This document shows positions 26,446 to 33,819 of a DNA stretch of 64,000 nt, one piece after another. The notes under the pieces are model-generated. The model worked only from the letters and a program-made list of their open reading frames with translations. It did no database searches and had not been told where the DNA came from. A program made the translations under genes and the position numbers. How positions within the stretch are numbered: the first letter of the stretch is position 1; every line of letters starts with the position of its first letter. Origin of the DNA: DASWTL01 sp966250385 (GTDB lineage Bacteria > Bacteroidota > Bacteroidia > Sphingobacteriales > Sphingobacteriaceae); assembly GCA_966250385.1 (NCBI GenBank), contig CBINHC010000003.1, positions 271,024 through 335,023 on the forward strand. The letters run 5' to 3'.

Positions 26446-27324
26446 ATGAAAGCATACGTATTTCCGGGTCAGGGGGCGCAATTTGTGGGGATGGGAAAAG
26501 ACCTCTATGAGCAGTCAGCAGAAGCAAAAGAACTATTTGAAAAAGCCAACGGGATTCTGGGCTTTCGGATCACCGATATCATGTTTAACGGCACGGACGA
26601 AGATCTGAAACAGACCAAAGTTACCCAGCCGGCGATTTTCCTGCATTCGGTTATCCTGGCGAAGGTAACCGCCGACTTTAAACCACAAATGGTGGCCGGG
26701 CACTCACTGGGGGAGTTCTCTGCACTGGTTGCGGCCGGGGCCTTGTCCTTTGAGGACGGCCTGAGGCTCGTCGCGGCCCGCGCAAACGCCATGCAGAAGG
26801 CTTGCGAGATCCAGCCGTCAACTATGGCAGCCATTCTTGGACTTGACGACTTCACCGTGGAGGATATCTGTCAGCGCGTGGCTGAAGTGGTCGTACCGGC
26901 GAACTACAACTGTCCGGGGCAACTGGTCATCTCCGGCTCAATCGAAGGGGTCGACCGCGCTTGTCAGCTGCTTACTGAGGCCGGAGCCAAAAGGGCATTA
27001 AAGCTGAATGTGGGCGGCGCTTTTCATTCGCCGCTGATGGAATCCGCTCGCGCTGAACTGCAAACGGCCATCGAATCGGTGGATATTCAGAAGCCGGTCT
27101 GCCCCGTTTACCAAAATATTGATGCCCGGCCCTATACGGACCCGGCTGATATCAAGAAAAATCTGATCTCCCAGCTCACCGGGGCGGTCCGCTGGACCCA
27201 AACCGTGAAGCATATGCTGGAAGACGGTGCTACGTCCTTTACGGAGGTCGGGCCAGGCAATGTTCTCCAGGGCCTTGTAAAAAAGGTCGACCGGTCGGTC
27301 GAAACAAAGAGCGCGGCAATCTAG
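26446..27324 (+). CDS. fabD: Malonyl-CoA:ACP transacylase
   Basis: The 292-residue enzyme moves malonyl from CoA to acyl carrier protein for fatty acid synthesis. Motifs are the entry signature YVFPGQGAQFVGMG, the nucleophile S87 in AGHSLGEFSALVAAG and the catalytic His in GGAFHSPLM. QPAIFLHSV and TEVGPGNVLQGL are also conserved. It is a single gene preceded by the palindrome at 26414. It is followed by a large terminator hairpin, beyond which a group II intron is inserted. Confidence 0.96.
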   Translation: MKAYVFPGQGAQFVGMGKDLYEQSAEAKELFEKANGILGFRITDIMFNGTDEDLKQTKVTQPAIFLHSVILAKVTADFKPQMVAGHSLGEFSALVAAGALSFEDGLRLVAARANAMQKACEIQPSTMAAILGLDDFTVEDICQRVAEVVVPANYNCPGQLVISGSIEGVDRACQLLTEAGAKRALKLNVGGAFHSPLMESARAELQTAIESVDIQKPVCPVYQNIDARPYTDPADIKKNLISQLTGAVRWTQTVKHMLEDGATSFTEVGPGNVLQGLVKKVDRSVETKSAAI

Positions 27325-27334
27325 TTAAGAGCTA

Positions 27335-27369
27335 TTTAAATAAACGGGGCCGGGCCCTGTTTATTTAAA
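27335..27369 (+). terminator. Large terminator-like hairpin after fabD
   Basis: TTTAAATAAAC at 27335-27345 pairs perfectly with GTTTATTTAAA at 27359-27369. It continues through a G-U pair and GGGC/GCCC to a short loop, giving about 16 paired bases. It lies 10 bp after the fabD stop. The group II intron begins five bases after its 3' arm. Confidence 0.85.
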
Positions 27370-27373
27370 AATA

Positions 27374-27869
27374 GTGTGCCGGGTACAATCTATAGATTGA
27401 AATCCCGAACACGCTTTACAGTAGGAGTGTTACCCAAAAGCAGGGTGTCGCTGGCGATTGCGATCTGAAATAAGCTGGCGGCAAAAGTCTGCACCTACGG
27501 AGAGAAACGGCATATAAGGCGGGCTGGTATGGGTGATACTGATAAAGAAGCAAAAGCCCCATACTGTACGGAATACCAGTACCTAAATGCAGACGCGACA
27601 TGGATTGAAAGGGTGTGCACGACCAGGATTCGGAATCTGCTGAGGCTTGGCGCACGCAAGCAAGAGGCTTATGAATGGGGGCACAGGACAGTCCGATTCC
27701 AGGAGTTGCCCTCAATTAAGTACCTGACATGCTCGGCTACAGACTATCAGCATACAAGGCTCAAACAAAAATGCAGCCAATATTATTCTAACAAACCGCC
27801 GTATGCCGAACGGCACGTACGGTGGTGTGAGAGGACAGATAGAAAATAATCCCTATCTTCCTACTCGAT
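27374..27869 (+). ncRNA. ORF-less group II intron (ribozyme only)
   Basis: The segment starts GTGTGCC, matching the GUGYG 5' end of group II introns. Its first bases fold (GTGT...ACAC, CGGG...CCCG around CAATC/GATTG). Near the 3' end is a domain V hairpin at about 27800-27831. ACCGCCGTAT pairs with GTACGGTGGT, with a two-base AC bulge, a GCC/GGC upper stem and the CGC triad form. Domain VI follows at about 27834-27866 (GAGAGG / CCTACTC, GATAG/CTATC) with a bulged A at 27863. The A lies seven bases before the AT end. Between domain III and V only a small GGCT...AGCC stub occupies domain IV, so no reverse transcriptase is encoded. Insertion directly after a terminator hairpin is the habit of group IIC introns. 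The upper stem of domain V is shorter than the usual five pairs. Confidence 0.8.
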
Positions 27870-27900
27870 TGTTATTTTTACGGATTACGTTCCTCTAGAT

Positions 27901-30900
27901 TTGAATACACAGCTAAAAGTCAGGGCATTACTGTTTGTTCTTACACTGGTGTTTGCCTGTACGGCGATTACCGTACACCAGGTGTTTGATAAAAAGGAGA
28001 TCCTTGCCTCGGAAGCTGCCCTGCTCAAACGAAACCTTCATGCGAAAGAATCCTTTGTTGCCCGCTTTCTGGCCGATTCTGCCAATTTCGAAGCGCTGAA
28101 ATCTGCAGGGGAAAATGAGGAATGGGCGCTGAAATTTATCCCTGAATTCAGGGATAAACGGAAGATATATCTTCAGACCTTCGAGGACCACCAGGTCCGT
28201 TTCTGGAACTCCGTCGAGATCAACTTTCCTGCCGACACCAGTATCCCGGAAGGGTCTTCATTTCATTTGTTCAGTAACGGATGGTATGAAACCATTAAGA
28301 AATCCAGCGGCAATTTCTCGGTCGTCTGTTTCATTCCGATCAAGTCCCGCTATCCGTACACCAACCGGTATCTCGAGAACGAATTTTCAGAAGATCTGAT
28401 CAAGGAAAAGAACCTCTCGATCGCGGCGTTCAATGATCGGAACGTGTATAACATCAAGAATTTTGAAGGAAAGTACCTGTTCTCCGTCAAGCTCAAGCCG
28501 GGGGTCGGGAACTCGTTTCTGGCGGGATTTGAGCTTAGCATGACCTTTTTATCGGTCCTCTGCCTCGTGGTGCTCATCACCTACCTGTGCATCATGATCG
28601 CCGAACGGGGATATGTCAAGACCGCCGTACTGACCAGTTTCCTGGTAAGCGGGCTGCTTGCCCTCGTCAATTTCAGGTACCGGAACCTTCATGAGGCGTT
28701 CGCTATCGACCTATTCGACCCGGTACACTACAGTACCCCGTATTTTTATTCCATCGGCGATTTCCTGATCTATGTTCTGCTGGCCCTCTGGGTGGTCATG
28801 TTCGTTTACAGTTACCGCTACAAGCTCCGTTTTTCACGTGGAACGGCCGGTCTTGCCGCTTCCGCGACGATCTTTGCCGCTGCAGGCGTGGTACTGGTAC
28901 TGGCCGGATACATGCTCGACAAGATTTTTAGTGACCTGGTGTTTAAATCGAGTATCAGTTTTGACGTTAGCAATGTTCTGAACCTGAACTGGCTGAGCTG
29001 GCTGGCCATGGTGATCCTGTGCTTCTGCCTGCTGGGGTTCTGGCTGCTGGCCGAGACTGCCATTGCGATCGGGGCTTCCCTGAAACTGTCTAACATCCAG
29101 CGTTTCCGGATCTTCCTGTCGGGATGTGGCCTGGCGGCGATCACCGGGATCGTCTCCGGCGACTTCAATATTTTCTTCCTGCTGTTCGCTTCCGTCCTGC
29201 TGGTGCAGGCCTGGCGGGCGTATGGTGGAAGGCAGTATACGGTCAGTCATATGATCTTTATCATCGCGATCTATGCCCTGATGGTGTCCTACAAGCTGTC
29301 CCAGTTCCAGACCCGCAAGGAACTTGAATTCCGGAAAGAGATCGTGAAGAAGCTCGAGCTGGCCGACGATCCGAATGCGGTGCTGCTTTTTTCGCGCATT
29401 GAAAAAGATATCGCCAACGATCCCGAGGTTATCCGGTACTTTACCTCCGGCGGCGATGTCAAAAAACTGGAGGTCCGGATCGGACAGCAGTATCTGACCG
29501 GATACCTGTCCCGGTACGAATTCCAGGTCTACCCGTTCAGCGCTTCTTCCAGGCCGATTGGGGATTCGGTGCACGTGTCGCTGGCAGGATACAAGAATCT
29601 CGTCCTTTCCGGATCGATGAAAGTATCGGACTATTTTTACCGGATCAGCAATACGTTCGGTTACCAGAACTACTTCGCCCTGGTGCCGGTCCGGAAGGGA
29701 GATACGCTGCTCGGTACCATGGTCCTGGAGCTGAAATCCCAGCAGGTCATCAATACCCCGATGAATTCGTCGATCCTGGCCGCCGGCAATATAACGGAGG
29801 AGTTCAACATGTCCGGATACTCCTATGCGTTCTACCGTGACGGCCGCCTGCTGACCCAGTACGGGCCATATACCTACAGTCTGGTCAACGGCGACTATTC
29901 AGCAGTCCTGCATAACTTCAACAGGATGGTAAGGCGTGATCTGGACTTTGAGATGTACGACCACCTGATCTACAGGCCGACCCCCTTCAAGCTGATCGTG
30001 GTCAGCAAACCGGTCAACAACTTCACTACGCAGCTAGCCGCCATTTCTTTCATCTATATCGTACTGGTCGCCTTTGTAGCCGTCGTATCGCTGGTCCGCG
30101 AGCTTTGGATCAATTTCCGCCGGTACAATTTCCGGATCAGCCATTACCGGATCAAGTATTTTCTCCACATGAACCACATGCTGTACAAGACCAGGATCCA
30201 GCTGTCCATGGTCGGCACCGTGGTATCTACCCTCATTATTACCGGAATCATCACGTTTTACAATATCAGTCAGCAGTACCGCGCCCAGCAAAGCCAGTCT
30301 TTGCTGGAGAAGATCAACCGGATCACGGAGGGGTTCAACAAGGAACTGTTCAGGAACAGTTCTCTTCCGCTGAATGCGCAGACGGAACTGGCGATCAGTT
30401 CGTTCGCAAAGATCAACGCAGCTGATCTCAATCTTTACAATACCAGGGGCGAGCTGGTTTACACCACCCAGCCCAAGCTGTATAAAGGCGGATTCCTGGC
30501 GCCACGCATCAATCCGCAGGCCTATGTGTACCTTCACAAGCTGCATAAGCTGGAATACGTCAATACGGAAACCTTCGGTACCCTGAAATATATCACCGCC
30601 TATTCGGCGATCCGGAATAACCGAAATGAGCCCATGGGCTATCTCAGTCTTCCCTATCTTACGAACGAACAGGAGTATGAGGAAAAGGTGGGCGTGTTCC
30701 TGAACGCGCTGATCAATGTCTATACGCTCGTGTTCGTCGCTATCGGGTTCTTTGCGGTATTCCTGGCCAACAAGATCACAGGCCCGCTGACACTCATTCA
30801 GAAAATTCTGAGTGAGACCAAGATCGGGCGGAAGAATGAACCGATCGTCTGGGATCACCATGATGAGATCGGGGATCTGATCCGGGAATACAATACCATG

Positions 30901-31623
30901 ATCAGTGCACTGGAGGACAGTGCGGACAAGCTGGCCAGGTCGGAGCGGGAGAACGCCTGGCGGGAAATGGCCAAACAGATCGCGCATGAGATCAAGAATC
31001 CGCTTACGCCTCTTAAGCTGGGCGTCCAGCTCCTTGAGAAATCCTGGAAAGAGAACGATCCGAATTTCAACCGGAAGTTCGAAAAGTTCAGTAAATCGTT
31101 CATTGAACAGATTGAGAGCCTGTCCCTGATCGCTTCCGAGTTTTCAAATTTCGCAAAAATGCCGGATACTGTGCTTCGGACCGTAAACCTGAAGGATATC
31201 CTGGACCGGTCGGTTGAGGTATACAGCCAGGACGAACGGGTATCCATTTCATTTACGGACAAGTCGAGGGTGGATAGCCTGCTGGTTAAAGGCGATAAGG
31301 ATCAGCTCCTCCGGTCATTTAATAACCTGATCAAAAACTCGGTCGAAGCCATACCGGAAGGAAGGAAGGGAAGGGTTCAGATCGTTCTTGAGCTCCTGAC
31401 GGGCTATGCCAGGGTCACGATCTGCGATAACGGGAACGGAATCCCGGAAAGCGTCCAGGAAAGGATCTTCATGCCGAACTTCACCACCAAGAGTTCCGGA
31501 ACCGGGCTGGGGCTTGCCTTTGTCAAACAGGCCATAGAAAATATGGGCGGGTCCATCAGTTACGAAACGGTCATGGAAGAGGGGACCACCTTTTACCTGA
31601 ATATCCCGGTAATCGGGTCCTGA
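27901..31623 (+). CDS. Large membrane sensor histidine kinase (NtrY-like)
   Basis: The protein is 1240 residues. An N-terminal helix (about 8-25) and a sensor segment precede about seven helices between 212 and 465. A second extracytoplasmic region (about 480-730) and helices near 735-755, 780-800 and 950-970 follow. A HAMP-like segment, SETKIGRKNEPIVWDHHDEI, comes next. The kinase core has the phospho-His H1029 in IAHEIKNPLTPLKLG, the N box NLIKNSVEAIP, the G1 box DNGNGIP and the G2 box GTGLGLAFVKQA. No ATG lies near the N-terminus, so the TTG at 27901 is taken as start. It lies 31 bp after the end of the intron. No response regulator gene is adjacent. Confidence 0.9.
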   Translation: MNTQLKVRALLFVLTLVFACTAITVHQVFDKKEILASEAALLKRNLHAKESFVARFLADSANFEALKSAGENEEWALKFIPEFRDKRKIYLQTFEDHQVRFWNSVEINFPADTSIPEGSSFHLFSNGWYETIKKSSGNFSVVCFIPIKSRYPYTNRYLENEFSEDLIKEKNLSIAAFNDRNVYNIKNFEGKYLFSVKLKPGVGNSFLAGFELSMTFLSVLCLVVLITYLCIMIAERGYVKTAVLTSFLVSGLLALVNFRYRNLHEAFAIDLFDPVHYSTPYFYSIGDFLIYVLLALWVVMFVYSYRYKLRFSRGTAGLAASATIFAAAGVVLVLAGYMLDKIFSDLVFKSSISFDVSNVLNLNWLSWLAMVILCFCLLGFWLLAETAIAIGASLKLSNIQRFRIFLSGCGLAAITGIVSGDFNIFFLLFASVLLVQAWRAYGGRQYTVSHMIFIIAIYALMVSYKLSQFQTRKELEFRKEIVKKLELADDPNAVLLFSRIEKDIANDPEVIRYFTSGGDVKKLEVRIGQQYLTGYLSRYEFQVYPFSASSRPIGDSVHVSLAGYKNLVLSGSMKVSDYFYRISNTFGYQNYFALVPVRKGDTLLGTMVLELKSQQVINTPMNSSILAAGNITEEFNMSGYSYAFYRDGRLLTQYGPYTYSLVNGDYSAVLHNFNRMVRRDLDFEMYDHLIYRPTPFKLIVVSKPVNNFTTQLAAISFIYIVLVAFVAVVSLVRELWINFRRYNFRISHYRIKYFLHMNHMLYKTRIQLSMVGTVVSTLIITGIITFYNISQQYRAQQSQSLLEKINRITEGFNKELFRNSSLPLNAQTELAISSFAKINAADLNLYNTRGELVYTTQPKLYKGGFLAPRINPQAYVYLHKLHKLEYVNTETFGTLKYITAYSAIRNNRNEPMGYLSLPYLTNEQEYEEKVGVFLNALINVYTLVFVAIGFFAVFLANKITGPLTLIQKILSETKIGRKNEPIVWDHHDEIGDLIREYNTMISALEDSADKLARSERENAWREMAKQIAHEIKNPLTPLKLGVQLLEKSWKENDPNFNRKFEKFSKSFIEQIESLSLIASEFSNFAKMPDTVLRTVNLKDILDRSVEVYSQDERVSISFTDKSRVDSLLVKGDKDQLLRSFNNLIKNSVEAIPEGRKGRVQIVLELLTGYARVTICDNGNGIPESVQERIFMPNFTTKSSGTGLGLAFVKQAIENMGGSISYETVMEEGTTFYLNIPVIGS

Positions 31624-31669
31624 AAGTCAAAACCTGTTCCCTTTTCTCGCTGAGTTTCAATCAGTGAAC

Positions 31670-31705
31670 TATCCATTGGCTAAAAACCAATGGGCTTCTC
31701 AGCCC
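31670..31705 (-). ncRNA. Omega-RNA-like 3' scaffold of the IS605-type relic
   Basis: On the minus strand two hairpins, GGGCT/AGCCC and CCATTGG/CCAATGG with a CTAAAAA-type loop, are followed by ATAGTTCAC. This is the common 3' end of TnpB guide RNAs, where the element end marks the start of the guide. The flanking bases beyond 31664 (TGATTGAAACTCAGCG on the minus strand) would be the guide. With TnpB dead in this copy it could act only with a TnpB supplied from elsewhere. Confidence 0.5.
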
Positions 31706-32242
31706 ATACGCACAGCCTGATGGCTCACGTTAACGGTTGAAGGTCGGCTCCGCAACCCGAAGTTCTTAATATTGATAGAGCGTTGCAATCTCTTTCGTGC
31801 GTTGTTCGGCACGATTGACAAGGTACTGTTTTAACCTCGCCTTTGAACTGGCGGTGAAAGATGCAGGTAACGTCTTTCAGCTTCGGAAGAAAGATGGTGC
31901 TGTTCCCAAAGTCTGTTTTCACCCCATGCGGAAACTGTATGGAGTGCTTGCGATGCTTTGATTTAAACTTTGGAAGCCACCACCTTTAAAGAATTGGGTG
32001 TAGGCATTATCTAAGTTTCTCAGACTCATTTGAAGCGTTTGCGAAGGACACTCATGCAGCCATGTTGCTTCAGTATCTTTCAATTCCTTCCTTTGATTAG
32101 CAAGGTCTATACAGCCCATGCTTGCAACTTAGTCTCCAAACCTAAGTTGTAAACAAATCTTACGCTGCCGAAGAATTTAGCCGGTTGGCTTTTTTGTTCT
32201 TCGGTTGTTAAAATGGCGTATTCGTAGGCTTTCAGCATTGAT
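31690..32242 (-). pseudogene. tnpB (IS605 OrfB/TnpB RNA-guided nuclease) pseudogene
   Basis: Pieces of a TnpB protein occur in order on the minus strand. The N-terminus MLKAYEYAILTTEEQ and FFGSVRFVYNLGLETKLQA are at about 32130-32240. TWLHECPSQTLQMSLRNLDN lies at about 32000-32070. After a frameshift come FPKF-like LPKFKSKHRKHSIQFPHG and TDFGNSTIFLPKLKDVT at about 31880-31980. FHRQFKGEVKT is followed directly by CQSCRTTHERDCN, the end of the zinc-finger and RuvC III region. About 130 residues of the usual 400-residue protein, including the RuvC I/II catalytic part, are missing at this join. Several frameshifts confirm that it is dead. Confidence 0.82.
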
Positions 32243-32537
32243 GTAAAGGTAAATGATTTTCAAAACCCGCTACGTTTCTGTAAACCCTTTCATGTTCAGG
32301 TAAAAAGGGATTCACAAAACCTACGCTTCTACGTCTCGAAAATCTAACTGCCAGTCCACAAACCGTTCAAAGCAATACTTAAAATGCCAGCTCATCTTCG
32401 TTTGCAAGTACAGAAAGAAGCTGGAACTTTTGGAAAGAACATACTTGCTGGTCAGATGGCTACTTCGTTTGTTCTATTGGCGAAGCAAGTCGGGATACTG
32501 TCAGTCAGTATAGTCTTTCACAAGGCTAAAATCATTT
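32243..32537 (+). pseudogene. tnpA (IS200/IS605 Y1 transposase) pseudogene
   Basis: On the plus strand, divergent from the tnpB remnant, one frame reads CQLIFVCKYRKKLEL near 32390-32430. This corresponds to the N-terminal VFVxKYRRK strand of IS200-type Y1 transposases. A second frame reads FWKEHTCWSDGYFVCSIGE and then ASRDTVSQY near 32420-32510, corresponding to the C-terminal part. The catalytic HUH block and the region between are absent, and the join is out of frame. An intact protein of this family has about 130-150 residues. The 62-residue frame at 32384-32572 is only a chance frame across this remnant. Confidence 0.72.
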
Positions 32538-32581
32538 GTGCCTTACATCCCACGGGGTTTTACGGCACGTAACAATAAAAA

Positions 32582-32612
32582 ACCTCCGCGATCCCGGGAT
32601 CTGCGAAGGTGT
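32582..32612 (-). terminator. Terminator hairpin after the coiled-coil protein gene
   Basis: CCTCCGC-GATCCC pairs with GGGATCTGCGAAGG, with one mismatch and one bulge. Read on the minus strand it is followed by TTTTTT. It lies about 35 bp past the stop at 32646 and just outside the IS605 relic. Confidence 0.75.
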
Positions 32613-32645
32613 ATCGGTATGGTCTGTCCGGTCTCCCGGCTTCAG

Positions 32646-33587
32646 CTATTTCAAGGTGACGGTTGAGCGGCCCATCGTGAACCCGTCTGCGTACAGGATG
32701 ATCGTGTAGGTCCCTTTCTCAAACTTTCCGGGGTTGGTCCAGTCAATTGTAAAGGTCTTGCCGTCATTGGCGAATTCGATCGCGGTCCGGTAGGTATACT
32801 GGAGTTCCTCGCTGTCAGCCAGGAAGATACCGTCGGTCGCCGTTGTGATCAGGTTGCCGTTCGGATCGATCACACGCAGATAAATATCGTGCAGTCCCTT
32901 TTCTGCGATGTTGTTATCGGCCACCGTGAAGCTGACGCGCAGTTTCCTCGCGTTGTTGGCGCGGTTCACGTCGGCTTCTTTGCCGTTGTTCCGTACTTTC
33001 AGCGGGGTTACAGATATCCCGGATGCCTTCAGAGCGGATGCCGTTTTTACTTTGACGGACAGTTCCTGGTTCTGGCGTTCGGTCTCTTCAGCCTTTGCGG
33101 TTGCCGCCCGGACCGTCGTCCGGAGGCTGTCGCGCTCGATGGTCAGCGATTCATTCTGTTTCTTGAGGTCCTCGATATCCGCCGTGTACTTGGTGACGAA
33201 ATAGCGGAGTTGTTTGATGTCCTCCTGGGCCTTGGCGAGCTGACCCTGGGTCAGGGTCCCTTTCCTGAGGGCCGCACGCAACTCAGCGATCTTTTGCCGG
33301 GCAGCCTCCTGCTCGGTTTTCATCTGTTCGGTCAGTTTGACGTTGGATGAATTGGCCTGTTCAAGGGCGAAGCTCGCCTTATCAAGTTCCGCTTCGATCT
33401 TGTCGACCTCGGTCTGGAGACTGGTCTTTTCGTCACTCAGGGTCACGATCCGGCTGTTGGCCTTTTTATCCTTGAAAAAAAGATAGGCATTGGTTCCTAG
33501 AAGGGCTACGATCACGGCGATCAAAAAATAGATCTTGTTCGAGTCCTTGTTGTTTCCGTTTGGCGCTGTCTGGTTATCTGGTGTCAT
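32646..33587 (-). CDS. Single-pass membrane protein with long coiled coil, unknown function
   Basis: The protein is 313 residues. A short polar N-terminus (MTPDNQTAPNGNNKDSNK) is followed by one membrane helix at about residues 19-37. A long heptad-rich coiled coil extends from about 45 to 185 (KTSLQTEVDKIEAELDKASF, AEETERQNQELSVKVKT). A beta-rich C-terminal domain from about 200 to 313 contains RVIDPNGNLITTATDG and ends GTYTIILYADGFTMGRSTV. The last domain resembles surface- or partner-binding beta sandwiches but is not assigned to a family here. It is the sole gene of its transcript, with a terminator after it, and is divergent from the GHL10-type hydrolase. Confidence 0.85.
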   Translation of the reverse strand: MTPDNQTAPNGNNKDSNKIYFLIAVIVALLGTNAYLFFKDKKANSRIVTLSDEKTSLQTEVDKIEAELDKASFALEQANSSNVKLTEQMKTEQEAARQKIAELRAALRKGTLTQGQLAKAQEDIKQLRYFVTKYTADIEDLKKQNESLTIERDSLRTTVRAATAKAEETERQNQELSVKVKTASALKASGISVTPLKVRNNGKEADVNRANNARKLRVSFTVADNNIAEKGLHDIYLRVIDPNGNLITTATDGIFLADSEELQYTYRTAIEFANDGKTFTIDWTNPGKFEKGTYTIILYADGFTMGRSTVTLK

Positions 33588-33790
33588 GGATAGTCGTTCT
33601 TAATTAATCAATAGGTTAGTTTTAAGGCAGTTGTGTTTTCTTATCAATCATATCAATTCACTTAAACGCAAAAAACAATCTTTATTATATACTGAAAACA
33701 TGGAAAACTGTTTTATAGGGGGCCTATCTTTACAGGCCGCGGGATAGTAAAAGTAAGAAATTAGCGTTTAAGCATAAAAATCTCCTTTTC

Positions 33791-33798
33791 TATCTTTG
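33791..33798 (+). promoter_or_regulatory. Bacteroidota-type -7 element before the GHL10-type hydrolase
   Basis: TATCTTTG is an exact TAnnTTTG match. Its position means transcription starts just before the ATG at 33820, which excludes upstream TTG codons as starts. Confidence 0.6.
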
Positions 33799-33819
33799 CA
33801 GTTGCCAAAAAATAACGTG

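Larger units (their letters stand above)
31664..32568 (-). mobile_element. Degenerate IS605-type element with tnpB and tnpA remnants
   Basis: This 0.9 kb element lies between two intact genes. Its tnpB-side end at 31664 is GTTCAC on the minus strand. Just inside it, CCATTGG/CCAATGG and GGGCT/AGCCC hairpins match the 3' part of omega-RNAs of IS200/IS605 elements. The other end (32538-32568) folds into a hairpin with GTGCC/GGCAC termini and abuts TTAC on the minus strand, the known target of IS608-type elements. A tnpB remnant (minus) and a tnpA remnant (plus) diverge from about 32242. Both have frameshifts and internal deletions. Boundaries are inferred from the structure of the ends. Confidence 0.75.

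Noticed and set aside
27529..27849. 106-residue open frame on the plus strand within the intron
   Set aside because: Its composition and lack of any domain, together with overlap of the structured domains V and VI, show it is a chance frame across the ribozyme. The minus-strand frame at 27416-27715 is rejected for the same reason.
32384..32572. 62-residue frame on the plus strand
   Set aside because: It crosses the tnpA remnant in the wrong frame. The recognisable TnpA residues are in the other frames.
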